A DNA stretch of 64,000 nt from Hirsutella rhossiliensis (GCF_020360975.1 NW_025408668.1:7378001-7442000); one strand, 5' to 3'; positions 22,254 through 34,750 are shown, numbered from the stretch's first letter. A program made the numbers and translations. The notes: generated by a model from the sequence alone, not told the origin.

Positions 22254-24100
22254 GTCCGGAGCCTGCCGCTTCCCGCTCTCCTTTTTTTCCCACCATCTTC
22301 TCTTTGCACATGGGCAATGCAAGTGCAGTCTCCATTAAGAACCTCCGCATGTTGTACCTGTATGTTTGACTGTCTGTCTGTATGTATGTTGTCATGGCAC
22401 GTACGGTGACACTGCCTCGCTCGGACATGTAAGGGCAAAGCAGGCATCCGAATGGCAGCCGGCCCCTGAGCCGGTCATGTACAGAAAGGCATCCATCATA
22501 TGTACCGTCTGGCGGGTGCATGCTCCTCGTCTCGGGCCGTGGCATCTCCGTCTGCCTGTCCATCCATCATCCATCAGATCTGAGCAGCCAATGAATGCCC
22601 AGGCATGTGAAAACAACACATGATGCTCATCATCAGCCAACCAACGAGGCGAGAGACGAAGCGAAAAAATCATACTCTGCCGACATCTCTCTCTCGGCCC
22701 TTTTGCTCTCTTTCGCCTCCTCGCCTTCTGTAATCTCTTGGAATTCTTTTCCATCTCAGCAAAACATGACGGGAAAAGGAACAATGGCAAGGTGGGGGAA
22801 ACTGCGATCTTCATTGTCATGCGGCAGCCACCAACAGCCAACACAGGCCTCGCTCGCCTGTCGGTCGATATATCCCTCTGCCTCCCTCTGCTGCACTGCG
22901 CTGAGCTGACCCAGGGCCATGCACGTGTGCGTCACATCTGCTGTGCGCCGGCTGTCGTGCACCTCTGTGGCCGAACCGTCTGCCGCCGTCATCGCCTGCT
23001 GTGGCACTCGCCGTCTCTCGTCTCCTTTTCCTTTTTCCCGCTTCCTTCATCGCTCTCGGCAAGCGTCGCCGTCCAATCGCCCATCGTGGCGCGCCGCATC
23101 GCTGTCTTATTGCTAGCTGCGATCCGAAATGTCCTGCTGCCTGGCAGGGCAGGGATAGCCCTTTCTCGGGCTGAAAGAAAAAAGCAGGCCCGCAGCCCGA
23201 GGGGAAAACAGCATGTAAGCCATGTGGGTTGAGAGACAAGAACCAAATGACAAATGAATCATGATATGACCGGCTCATGTCTCACGACCAATGCCTGGCC
23301 TTCCATTCTCGTCCTCGGCCAGTCACCAACGAAAGAGACAGAGAGAGAGCTGGGGAGAGGAAGAACACAACCCAGCCCCTGGTCCCCATGGTCCATCGCC
23401 ATCTTCCAGACGAGTCTCTCCCGTCATCTCCCGCAACTGTTGGCAGACGATGCCCCCTTTTCCGTAGTGGCTTCGGCTCTTTCAATCAACATCAAATGGC
23501 TGCCACCGCCAAATACACTTGTCTCTGGCGGGCGAGACTGTCTCGGTACCGCCGCAGATGACTCGGGTCACGAGACGTCCACTCCCCAAATACGGCATCG
23601 CCAAACGAAACATTGCCCTGTATCGAACCGGTTGGTCCCCGTTGAGCAAGGGAGGAAAAGAAAAGGAAAGTTGAGCCTAAAGTTGGCTCGTCGTTGCGTG
23701 CGCTGCTCAGCAGCTAGCTAAAGTAGATCATGGCCTTGCTTCAACTGCTCATGCCTGCCGTTGAAAATCTCTCCGCCCAGTTGCTTCTCTTCGTCTTCGT
23801 TTCATTGGCTGTTTGCTCTGATCCCTTCTCTCCTGGTCCCTTCTCTTCTGCCCAATCCATGGCTTGTTGCGGGGCCCGTGAAACTCTCCCATGGAGCTGT
23901 ATGGCTCGGCTCAGACTTGCCTTTACAACGTCATCGCCTGGTTGCCAGTGACAGCGCTCGGAAGGAACCAAGGGTTCGCTTTCGCAAACGCACATGTGAT
24001 CCCAATGAGGCCATCTTCTGCACCACAGCTCGGAAGTATCTGTTTCGTGTCATCACAGCCACAGCCATTGACGCATCCGGACACTTGTCCCGGGGCTTCA

Positions 24101-25929
24101 TCACCATGAGATGAGTGTTGTTCCCTTGACTTTGCCACTCTCCATCTTGGCCGTCCTGGCCCCAAACTGAATCTGTCCAAGGCCGTCAGTTGACTGTTTT
24201 TATGGAATAATCAAAAAAGACTAGCTGACGAAAGGACGCTCCGGTAATTCCACTTACTGCTCGCTTCTTCTCCCCTGCGACGGTTCCCATGCCCAATTCT
24301 TCCGCCAGCAGCCGCAAGACCCTCTTGCCAGGCTCGACGCGCTCGTCGGGACCTTGGTTCTCAAAGTCACACTTCTCCCACACGGGAGACTCGATGGCCC
24401 ACCTGGCCAGGCCTTCGTCAAGGTAGGGAAATCTCACCTCTCGTTCCCAGTGGGCCATGACTCTGTCGTCTCGGCCCAGGTTCCTCTTGCCCACGCGGCC
24501 CATGTCCAGTTTGAGCTCTTCCACGAGGCCTGCGTAGCCCTGTCTGGAAAAGGCCGTGGCATGGCGGACGTACCCTCCGAAGAGCTCGTCTGCGCCAAGT
24601 CCAGAGAGCAACACGCGGGCTGTCGTCGAGTACGGGCGACCTTCTGAGCCGGGGCTCTCCTGGCAGAACCCCTGCCCCCTGGCAGCGAAGTACAGAGCGT
24701 AGGCAATGGAGAGGTCCATTTCAGTGTTGTGAGGAGACATCAAATCAATGACTTCACTTCTGTGACTAGATACGAGAGAAAAGGGGACGTTCACCTGATT
24801 GAGGGATGAGCCAAGTCAAAAGACGATGGGCGGTCAAGGTTGACTCACGCAAACGAGACGCCATGTCCTTTGGGGACAAACTTGCAGCAGCTCCTCAAAG
24901 GATTGTCGGCCCGTGACTCGGTCGGGACAAAGCTCGCACAGGTCGGCTTGTGAGGCACTTGGATGTCGCGCGGCTATCCTGGGGTTCTCGAACGCCACAC
25001 TAATGAGGTCAATCACTTGGTCAATAGGAAGAATATCACTGGTGAGCCGGGCCAGTACGGTGCAGTCGAGGCCTCCGGAGAACAGAATTGCAATCCTGGC
25101 ATCACAGGGCGATGCCTGAGGCGGCACGGGCACGTGGAGCACTCGAGGCTGTAGGGACGCTTCGAGCTTGTGCCGTAGCTGAGCCACCGAATGCGACTTT
25201 CGAGTCAACTTGACGTTGGTAGTGGGAGTGGCAGCGTTGAACACGCCGAGACTGGACACCTGGGCAGCCGAGTTCTTTAGCATAAGCAAGCAACGACGGA
25301 AGGCCAAGACTGACAAGGGCGGGATCTTGGGCCCAAGCACATCTAGCAGGGACTAGTTCAGCCGACACGTCGGTACGCGCATCGAGTTGGAGAAAATAGC
25401 ACCCGTCAGCTTCGACTTCGACCCAGCCAGCCGCTGGCGACCCGGCAACACTTGAGAGCGAAAATGGGTCCCCGGGCTTGATTAGCAGAGACCGACGTCC
25501 CAGGCGATCCCGCCCGTAGTAGAGACGCCTTGCGGGATAGTCGAGATATATGAAGGCAAAGGGACCCTCAATGGCACGAAGCACGTCGAGGACGCCGTCA
25601 ACGTGGCCCCGGTCAGCGGCACTCAGCTGGGATAAGACGGCCTGGGCGTCGTTTCCCTGGACCGGTTGGCCCCGGATCCTCCAGGCCTCGCCATTCCAGC
25701 AGAGAGCGGAGCCGTTAGCGGCATCGACGAGGGGCTGCTTGGCAATGGCGTCGCCGCGCAGGGACAGGACCGTCGAGGTGAGGCTCAGGAAGAGAGGGCC
25801 GTGGCCAAAGTCCAGCCGCTGCGTCACGGAGCCAGCGTGATCAGGGCCTCGCCGCCGGAGACGCTCATACAAGGCTGGGGGGATGAGGCTATCGTCGGAG
25901 GCAGAGATGGTGGCGTGGATGCCGCACAT
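24101..25929 (-). CDS. Asparagine-synthetase-domain protein, ASNSD1-like
   Basis: Four exons on the minus strand: 25929-25315, 25259-24849, 24794-24258 and 24172-24101 (introns 55, 54 and 85 nt), giving 544 residues. The N terminus MCGIHATISASDD exposes Cys2, the nucleophile of class II glutamine amidotransferases, and RRRGPDHAG is the matching N-terminal motif. The second half is a synthetase PP-loop domain: ILFSGGLDCTVLARL (SGGLD about residues 266-270), MSPHNTEMDLSIA, and RVLLSGLGADELFGGYVRH. The set matches ASNSD1 homologues rather than true asparagine synthetase; their reaction is poorly defined. The last exon restores IQFGARTAKM, the usual C terminus. The start lies 71 bp from the terminus of a 10-kb transposon, and the frame stays open into that terminus to an ATG at 26040. 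Confidence 0.88.
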
Positions 25930-25992
25930 TCTGCTGCTGGCCTTGTTGGCACGGGGATCTTGAAGTGCGGTTGTGAAATGGTGGTGTTTTAA

Positions 25993-26000
25993 TTTATTTT
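25993..26000. repeat. Left target-site duplication (TTTATTTT) of the class II element
   Basis: TTTATTTT directly abuts the left inverted repeat, and the same 8 bp abuts the right one at 36251-36258. This is the expected footprint of cut-and-paste insertion. Confidence 0.8.
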
Positions 26001-26130
26001 GAGTATTACTATTTGCATAGACAAAAGTCTCTATTTGCACAGACGATCTACTTTTTCTGCGCGTACCCCGCTCGCCCAGCCCCCGCCACCCAATTTAGCT
26101 GCACTAACGTGGCAAAGGAGGGAGCCGCGC
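26001..26130 (+). repeat. Left terminal inverted repeat
   Basis: 130 bp matching the reverse complement of 36121-36250. It contains a small palindrome AGACAAAAGTCT flanked by CTATTTGCA-type repeats, possibly transposase-binding subrepeats. An ATG on the minus strand at 26040 is in frame with the neighbouring ASNSD1-like gene. Confidence 0.9.
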
Positions 26131-28346
26131 CAGCATAAAGATCATATACACCTATAAGCCTAGGGCACCTTAATTCGTTTAAATAACGCATCTTCGCGAT
26201 TATCGCGAGATATGCGTATATTACGTCGTATATTACGGCCCGGCTAATAGTCCGGCCTAGGCTACGTGGGCGTGGGCTGCGTAGCTGGGATAACCTCCTC
26301 TACTGACGAGGCCGGCGTAGCCCTTGCACCTCTGCCCCGTCTCCCTCGAGATCCCCTTCCCCGTGTATTTGCGCGCGCTCGCGATCTTCCTAATAACGGC
26401 CGGGTAGAGCCCTAACTGCCTCCTTTATCAATCTCGGCTTATGTGCGCGTGCGGCGTACGCTAGCGTTGAGGCGGCGGGTGCTTGCCTAACTAGACCGCG
26501 GCAGCCGTCTCTGCGTGCCTCTAACTAACTATAAGGCCGGCTGCGAAGCTAGCTACGCGGCATCGTCGTCTTCGTCTCGATATGGCCTTAGGTCTTAAGG
26601 CACAGGTAGGCTAGTGTTCTTAGCAACGCGAGGTCGGCCACGGAGGCTTTAAACGATATTAGGGTCTCGGATTCGAAGAAGTAGCTCGTCGAGATCCTAA
26701 TAGTAAGGATTAGCATAATTCGTATATAAAAGGAGGGGCTTCTCTACTAGAGGCTTCTTAAGCTACTACTAAGGGTAAATATCGTACTTTATAAGCGGAA
26801 CGTTAGCTTAAAGGCGTTAGAAGATCGTATATATATAAGGAAGCCCTTACTATTATATAAATTAACCCGTATAATACGGTAGCGGCTATAACTCCCGCTC
26901 TTACCTAGGCTCTAAGGGCATCGCGGCTAAGGTAAGCCGGTATTGCTTAGTAAGGAGGTTAACCGCTTAGTAGGTAAGTTTAATATTTAGCTTACCTAGC
27001 TATTTTTAGCTAAGATAAAGAAGCCGCTGCCTTAACTTTTAGCGGGCCGCCTCTTAGATATAGGAGCGTTCTTTATTCGCGATTATTTACTCTAACGTAG
27101 TATATAGGTAGAAGAGATCGCCGGTGCCTATAAGTAAATACGACTTTATATCTTTATATATAGTCTTAACTAGGCTATTAACCCTCTAGCTAAAGTTACG
27201 ATAGCGGCTAATATAGTAATAAGCTTACTACTCTTACTATAGTATATATTCCTTAGAAATATATCTTACGATATAGCCTTAGTATTATCTATACTTATAA
27301 TTAAGCGCCCGCTAAGCTAACTAAAAGCCTACCTTAGTTAGGGCGTAGATAACGGCCTTCTAAGTAGTAAATATCCCCTTACGGCTATAGTCTTTAGGTT
27401 ATATAGGTTATACGCTTAAGATCTTATCTTTAGCTTCTTTTTATATAGCGACTCTACTAAGGAAGATATTAGTAGGATCGTTAGCGCCGTTAACGCTATT
27501 AGCTTCGTTATCGTTATTATTATTATTATCGTTAACGCCGCTAAGCTCCTTTTAACGTAATTTAATTTTCGTATTAATATTAACGTTAATATAGTAAATA
27601 TAAAGTTATTATTATAATAAAGGGAAAACGTATAAGAGTATATTTTTAAGGGCTTTTTCCTTATCTATAATAACTATAGAAGGTATTAAGTACTAGTCCC
27701 TCGGTATAGGGCTAGTACGTTAACCTTACCGTCTACCTAGATCCGGTGCGGGTCTAATAGGTAATTAAATAGACTAGCTACCGTACGTAATTAAACGTAT
27801 TATATAGACTAGCTACCGTACGTTATTACGCGCATTAAATATAGACTAGCTACCGGTCTTATAAGTTAAAGTAAGAGTAGTAATAACTATTTATATTCTT
27901 CTCCGCCCGCCTAAGATCTAGCGGGTTCTCTATCTTCTATATATACTATAGCGAGCGTAAGACCTTACTTAGGGTTTTAACCGAGTAATATCTTAACCTT
28001 ATAATCATATGACGGTAGTATAGCGTATTAGCGGTATTTCCCGGTATTTTCCCTAGGTAGGCATAGGTATTTCTCTATAATTTCCCCGCTATATTCTCGT
28101 AGTAACTTCTTAAGGAAGTATCGGTATAATCCCTAAGAAGCTATTATTACTTAGGAAATCGTAGTGCCTACCCCGTATAATATATCCCTAGGGGAAATCT
28201 CCGTAAAACGTCTATATAATCCGCTCGGTTATCGTTTCTAGGATTTTAGGGTAATTTCCTAGAGTTTACCCGGTAGCTTCTAGGTTCCTTCTTCCGCGGG
28301 GAGCCTTAGGGAGTTAGGGGTAACTTCCCTAGGAAAGGCCGATATC
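26131..28346. other. Left arm of the class II element, degenerate
   Basis: About 2.2 kb. The first part, to about 26680, keeps CA and TG dinucleotides and looks lightly mutated. Beyond it, RIP-type depletion is strong. Three degenerate copies of TAGACTAGCTACCG start at 27771, 27806 and 27843 (period 35-37 bp). Frames on both strands are broken by TAG/TAA, and I could not recognise a protein domain. It presumably held part of the transposase gene or subterminal DNA. Confidence 0.55.
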
Positions 28347-28351
28347 GTTAT

Positions 28352-28537
28352 TATCACGGAGTAGGCAGAGGCGTACGCGTAAGTGCCGTCCGTAGGATAA
28401 TATTAATAAGCTATATAGAGCTCTCCTATACGCGGCTAGCCCGTATATATATATATAGGATCCGGCCCTCCGTACGTAACTATATAGCTTAGGCCGTAGC
28501 CTAAGCCTATAACCTATAATAGTTAAAGACTCTTAAC
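28352..28537 (-). repeat. LTR copy A (outer 3' LTR)
   Basis: About 186 bp, starting TATCACGGAGTAGGCAGAGG on the plus strand. It abuts the left GTTAT duplication, so it is the true outer end of the retroelement, and is followed directly by LTR copy B. Confidence 0.8.
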
Positions 28538-28717
28538 TATTACGGAGTAGGCAGAGGCGTACGCGTAGGTACCGTCTATAGGATAATATTAATAAGCTAT
28601 ATAGAGCTCTCCTATACGTGGCTAGCGTATATATACGTGCGGGATCCGGCCCTCCGCGCGTAACTATACGGCTTAAGTAGCTAAGCTTATAACCTATAAT
28701 AGTTAAAGACTCTTATA
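28538..28717 (-). repeat. LTR copy B (inner 3' LTR)
   Basis: About 180 bp, starting TATTACGGAGTAGGCAGAGG and ending CTCTTATA. It lies directly against the internal 3' region. The tandem A-B arrangement implies LTR duplication or recombination. Confidence 0.8.
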
Positions 28718-29079
28718 TAATGCCCTCTCGAGCGCGGCGGCGTTACCATTAACGGCTTCCGTACTATAGGGCCCGTGCCTAGCTCTACCCTTTTCCGTTA
28801 ATCGTGCTAGCCCTATCGGCCTTAGGTAGCCTCCTCTACCTAGGGGTATATAAGGCGGCATCCCCCCCTTCCTCCTTCCTTTCCTTCTCCTCCTTCTTTA
28901 ACTATAGTAGTAGTAGTAATAGGTAAGTTCCGCTCTACCTAAGGCGTTAGTTCGTTCTTAGCTATACGGGCCGCCTTATTAACGTATACTTATAGTAATA
29001 GCCGTAGTAGTAATAATAGCCTTAATAATAATAACTTCTACTAGTAAGTTCTCCGCCCTATAAAGCGGGAGGCCGCAAT

Positions 29080-29725
29080 CTATAATACTAACTTCCGCGA
29101 TAGATATATCTGCCTCCCCCTCCCCTACTTCCTCCTTCTTAGAGCGTACGGAGTCGTTCGTCGACGCCGTGCTAGGCACGGCCGACGACGGCTCCGCCGC
29201 TGCCGCTGCTCCTGCCCGCGCCCCCGCGACCGCGCCTACCGCCGCCGCCTCTGCCTCTACTACGCTAGCCGCCCTTACGTCGCCCTTCTAGGTAACGACG
29301 CCGTCCCCGCCGCCGGCCGTAACGCCCGGCCCCTCTACCCCGGGGGGCTACTAAGAAGCGCCTTACCGCCGCCGCCGCCGCCTACCGTAATCTCTACGCC
29401 CTCGAGCGCTAGGGCCTTATCCCTAAGTAAGTTCCTCTTATCTAGCTCTTCTACTTCCGCTGCTAACTCTCCCGGCACTAAGGATACTGCCTCCGTCGCC
29501 CTATCGGTAGTCCCCTTAGCCGTGCCCGCCGCTGCCCCCGCCGCTGCTATTAGCCGGGCCCCCCCTGCCCCTAGAGCCCCTAGAGCCGCCGCTGCCGCCG
29601 ACTAGCTCGCGGGCCTAGAGGGCCGCCTAAGCGCCCTAGAAAGCGCCGCCGCCGCTAATAAGGTAAAGGAGGATAACGAGGATAAGGATAAGGACGATAA
29701 TAAGGATAAGGAGTAGGTTTAAGTA
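29080..29725 (+). pseudogene. Ala/Pro/Ser-rich ORF on the opposite strand, inside the retroelement
   Basis: On the plus strand, between the chromodomain end and the 3' LTR, an Ala/Pro/Ser/Thr-rich reading frame runs from about 29080 (AIDISASPSP, later DDGSAAAAAPARAPATAP) to about 29385. After a frame change it continues from about 29420 as a Ser-rich then Ala/Pro-rich stretch, ending with a coiled-coil-like LAGLEGRLSALESAAAANKV and a charged EDNEDKDKDDNKDKE tail. Interruptions are RIP-type TAG codons. Coding origin is inferred from composition and frame continuity. The frame change may be an intron, an indel, or a sign that only part is real. No family recognised. Confidence 0.4.
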
Positions 29726-29759
29726 GTTTAAGGGCTTTGCCTTAAAATAAACGCTATTT

Positions 29760-32700
29760 TTATCTCTACTTATATAATTACGCTTACGTTATTATAACTA
29801 CCTACTCCGCTTTACCTACTTTATAGTCTTAGCCTAAGCTACTATTAGTAGTCTACTAGTCCGTCGTTCTTATCTACTATTTTAAATAAGGCTTTAAACT
29901 TATCGAGGGCTATAGTTCCCGTAAACTTATATATAGGTTCCTACGTAGGGTCGAGATACCCGCGCTACTTAACGAGGACCTCTTAGCGTTTCCCCTTACT
30001 AACCTTTTTCTAGCGCGTAGCCTATATCTCTTTAACCTTAAACTTATCCTCTCCCTCTACCTCGATTATAGGCGGTTAGGCGTCCGCTACTTCTTATCTA
30101 GGTAGCGGGTTAGAGGAGGCTCTATAAAGGAGGTCTACGTTAATCTTATTATAGACCCCCGTTAAGAGACTATCGAGCTCTATAACCTATAGGCTAATAA
30201 CCCTTTATACTATAAACTTTGCGTATAGCTAGTTAAGCTTCTTCTTTAGTCGTGCTAACCTATAGTTATAGAGGTCTAGCTATACCTTATCTCCTACCGC
30301 GAACCTATCTACTAGGGCCTTAGTCTTATTAGCGTGCCGCTCTTAATCTTACGCCGCGGTAGCTATCGCGGATTAATAATAATCTATAGTCTCTTATAGC
30401 TTTCGTATAAACGTAGAGGCACGGCCCTCTAGTAATAAATTACTATACTACTCCGCTACTATATCTATAGTAAAGGGAACTAATAAAGGTAGTTTAAAGC
30501 TATACGTTATAAAGAAAGGGGCTATCTTAATAGAGGTATATAGTTTACTATTTAACGTAAGTTAAGCTATAGGGAGCTACTAGTCTTAGTCTACTTAGTT
30601 ATAGGCTACGATAGCCTATAAGTAAGCTTATACTTCCTAGTTAACCCTCTTAGGCCCTTTATTAGTCTATAAGTAATATACTATACTAAGTAGCTATATA
30701 ATTTAAAGTAGCTAGTATAAGTACTATTAAAAGCAGCTAGTTTAATTCGATCCCCTATCGCTTATAATAGAGGCTAGCTAGCTATATAAGCGGGCTTAGT
30801 ATTATAGGAAGCGCTCTATATAGGACTCTATATCTATAGATAGTATTAGCTTTAATACTATAGACTTACTAAGTTAGTCCTTAATTACCTATATATAGCG
30901 GTTACCGCCCTCTATAAGTAAGAGGTCCGTTATAAAGTCTATCTATATATACGTATAGAACCGGTCGGGCACCGGAAGCTACTTAAGTAGCCCCTTAAGC
31001 TACGCCCTCTAGATCTTTATATAGCCGTAGATATTATAGTTATAGAGAAAGCGACGAACGTAGTACTATAGGAGGGGCTAGTAAAAGTCCCTTATAAGGC
31101 CTACTACTATACCCTATCTACTTAGGTAACCTACGACGCTAAAGTTATAGATAAGTTAGACTAGCCTCCCTCGGAGCTCGTTCCGTTTATCTAGCTCCGG
31201 CGGTCCCTCCTTCTCCTTAGCTTCTATAGTATACGGTGCGCCCGGTACCTATAGTCTCCCCCGCTAGTATAAATACCCTTATAGGTCGATATAGTAGTCG
31301 GCTACCTATACCTTTAGCTTTAGCTTTAGATCTAAGCGTCGAGCGCCGGACTTAACGGTATAGCGCACGCCCTTATAAGTGCGGTCTAGAGCCGCTATCC
31401 TATCCTATAAGCGTAGGCCGGTCTATCCCTCCTCGCCGGACTAAGGTAAGGGCGCGGGGGGAAGCTTATTCGCTAGCACCGCGTCTCCCTCTACTAGGGA
31501 AGCTCCTATATAAGTCCGTAGTACTTCCTATAAGATAAGCTATAGATCCTAGGCCTTAATATCCGCTCCCGTCGGCCGGTCTTAATCCCTTTAGGAAAGC
31601 GCGTCTAAGACCGCGGAGTCCAGCTTAAGGCGGTACTTAATCGAGAAGTTAAAGTATAAGAGATACTCCGCTTAGCGGGCTTACCGCTCTAAGAGGTACT
31701 AGTAAGTTATAAAGTACTTAAGGTTCCTATAGTCTATAAGAACCTTAAAGCTCTTATAGCTTTAGAGCTCCGCTTACTATTACTTAAGGTAGCTAATAAT
31801 CGCTAGTATCTCCTTATTATAAATAGCGTAATTCTACTCTACTAAGGTTAGCTTATAGGAGTAGAACGCTACTAGTTACTTCCGCCCGTTTACCTCTTAA
31901 GAGAGCGTTCCTCTAAGTGCCTAGCCGCTATAGTTTGCTTTAACTAATATAGACCGGTCGAAGTCCTATTAAAGTAGTACTAGGGCTTAAGAGAATAGGT
32001 CCTTAAGCGTATAGAACGCTCCTTCCTATATAAGCCCCTAGCGAAAGGCGGTCCGCTTCCCGGTAATCTTATTTAAGGGTATTATAATATAGGAGAAGCC
32101 CTTAATAAATATCCTATAATAGTTCGCGAACCTAAGGAAGCTCCGTATACTTATCTACGTAGTTAGGGCAGCCTAGTCCTAAATCGCCTAGATCTTTATA
32201 AGGTCTACTTATATACCTACGCCTATATAGATAATAAAGCCTAGGTACTTAACCCTCTTAACCCTAAATTTATACTTATCTAGGTTAAGGTAGAGCCTAT
32301 AAAGTTAGAGGCGCTCTAGGACCCTTTATACTTTCTATATATAGTCCTTGTAGGAGCCGCTTATATAGATAAGGATATTATCTATATATATAGAGGCGAA
32401 CTTATTAAGGAAGTCCTAAAGTACGTTATTAATATAACGCTAGAAGGTAGCGGGCGCTCTTAAGAGGCTAAAAGGCGTTATAAGCTACTTAAATAAGCTA
32501 TAGTATATATAGAACGCCGTCTTCTACTCGTTACCCTCTAAGATCCGCACCTTATAGAACGCTTATTTTATATCTAGCTTTATAAACTACTTTGCCTTTA
32601 AAAGGTTACGGAGCGTATTTAAGATTAAGGGTAAGGGGTAGCGGTCTAGCCTTATAATTATATTTAAAGCCCTATAGTCGTAATAGAACTATATCCCGCC

Positions 32701-34750
32701 CTTTAGTTTACGCACGAATAGGACCGGCGCTCTTACTTCGGAGCTACTTACTTAAATAAAACCCTTATCTAAGAGGTCCCTTAGCGTCTTCTTTAGTACT
32801 AATAGCTCTATATATAATATACTATATAGCGGTCTAAACGGTATAGGTAGTTCTTACCCCTTCTTATTAGTATAGAGTACGATCCTATAGTCTACCCTTA
32901 GCTTATATAGGTTAAGCTTATCTACTTCCTAGGCCTTAAATAGTAGTAAGAGGTCGTAAAAGCGCTCCGGTATCTATTACTATAGCTTAGAGGGCGACTT
33001 TAGCTTCTTTATCTAGAGGGCCTTATCGATATCCGCTAGGCTAACTATATAGACCGCTACGTTAGCCGCTACCTAGCCTTGCCCCCGCTCTACCTATCGT
33101 ATAGTTCTTATAAAGATAAAGGCAAGGACTTCTTATACTAAGTATAAAGCTCGTACGCTTAGTCCTACGCCTATAGAACTATCGTTATAGCGGACCTACT
33201 ATTATATAGGCCTAAACTATAGCTTCCTTTAGTATGGAACCGAGTATAACTCTATATATAATAACTAGGGTTTCCCGAGGATTAAGGGAAACTTTAGTTA
33301 AGGGATTATATAAGCTACGATAAGCTTATAGTAACTATTAACCTTTATAGCTAGCTACGTAATACCCTTAATTACCGCACCCTCTATCGCGCTTAAGGCG
33401 CCCTTTACTTACCTTAGGGCGATCTTTTCTACCGGCACTTATATCTCTCGCGTAAGCGCCTCGTTAACTATAGCGTAGTACTAGTAGCCCTCGTCTATAA
33501 AGGCGGTAATAAGTAAGGAGTTATTAATTATAACCTATATTAAAGTAGGCTCTTCTTTTATATGGGCGGATAATTCTTCTTTCTCCTTTACTAGTACTAG
33601 TAATTAAGGCTCCGGAGCCCGTCTTTACTCTAGAGCTACTCTTTTTCTTCTAGGCCTAGGGGGGCGGAGTCCTCCTTATTATCTAAGGCGAGGAGCGGTT
33701 CTATCTTCGCTACTTAAACCGCTACGGGCCGCTTAGCTAAAAAGAAGGGGCATTTTAATATAAAGTATATAGATACTCTATAACGTAGGCAGCGGCTATT
33801 AGCCTTCCTCTTCCCGATTTCCTCGCTTATTACCTACTTCGCCCGCTACTTAGAGTATAGGGCGGTATAGGGGGTAGTCGACGGCGTCTTTTTACCGCGT
33901 CTAGCCCGGTCCGTGCGGGTAGCCGATATTAGGGTATCCCCGTCTATATCGATAGCCGGTTATTTATCTTATAGAGGGGCGGTAATCCTATCGCCGCTAT
34001 ATAGCGTGCGCTTATAGAGCTTCTAGAAACGCGGCGTCTACTTATAGCCCTAAGCTACCTTTATTAACCGGCTTACGTACTCGCTATAGTTAGTAGGCAT
34101 AATTATAGGGATAAGTAGCTCCTATAGGGCTAGCGTAATCGAATTCTATAGCTATATAAGCTTCGCGCTATCTTCTTATACTATAGTCCCCGCTACCTAT
34201 AAGAGCGTCTCTTCGAAATCGGGAAGGAATTCGCTAAAGGTTTATCTATCTCTCTACTTAAGGGTCCGTAGCCTATCTTACGCCTTCTCCCGCTCCTATA
34301 TATTGCCGAACGTATATATAAGGTATTAAAAGAAGTCTTATAGGTCGCGTCTACCCCTAGGGCCGCCCTTATCCTAGAATCTGGAGATCCGCCGTATCTA
34401 GGGCTCCGGTAGTATATAGAAGAGTAAATACCACGCTATATCGCGATAGCTATTTAGGCCCTATTTCTTATCGGTTATAAACTTCGTCTATAGCCGGCTA
34501 AGGAAGAAGTAAAAGGACTCCGGCTTACCGTCCTAAGTCGGCTAAGGGAGCGGCTTCCTCGTCGGTAGTATCGCCGCCGTAACCGGCGTTGCGAAGGCCG
34601 TAGGGGTTAAAGCCGGTCTCGTAGACGGCTCCCTTAGTATAGCGAGAACCTTGTCCTTCTCGCTAGCTGTCGCGCTTTTAATCGCTTCTAGGATAGCTGC
34701 GATACTTCCTATCCGTCCGGGGAGGGGCGGAGTACTTCCTCGAGGGGGAG
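29760..34750 (-). pseudogene. Degenerate gag-pol of the Ty3/gypsy chromovirus
   Basis: Read on the minus strand, one frame from about 32731 down to about 32340 gives the whole reverse-transcriptase core, interrupted only by TAG/TAA codons. FYYDYRALN lies near 32690-32665, RYPLPLI soon after, and YIDNILIY (the YxDD box, with its second Asp altered) at about 32388-32365. RNase H and connection segments follow to about 31700. An integrase-core DFITDL motif lies near 30935. A chromodomain (VLVK-RGYLDPT-EP, each gap a TAG where tryptophan is expected) lies at about 29990-29945. The gag/zinc-knuckle region (about 33800-34700) is too altered to define. The stops sit where Trp or Gln is conserved, as CpA/TpG mutation predicts. 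Outer limits are approximate. Confidence 0.8.

Larger units (their letters stand above)
20890..24100. other. Long gene-free stretch
   Basis: About 3.2 kb between two minus-strand genes. Contents are the TATA-like box at 21064, CA/CT-rich simple sequence at 21230-21310, an interrupted G-run (GGGGGGGGGAGGGGGAGGG) near 21935, the GCT/GTT microsatellite at 22217-22253, and pyrimidine-rich patches around 22690-22750 and 23010-23060. Open frames on both strands are short (at most about 180 codons) and compositionally random, and none has a recognisable domain. A long regulatory region or an unrecognised non-coding RNA is possible. Confidence 0.5.
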
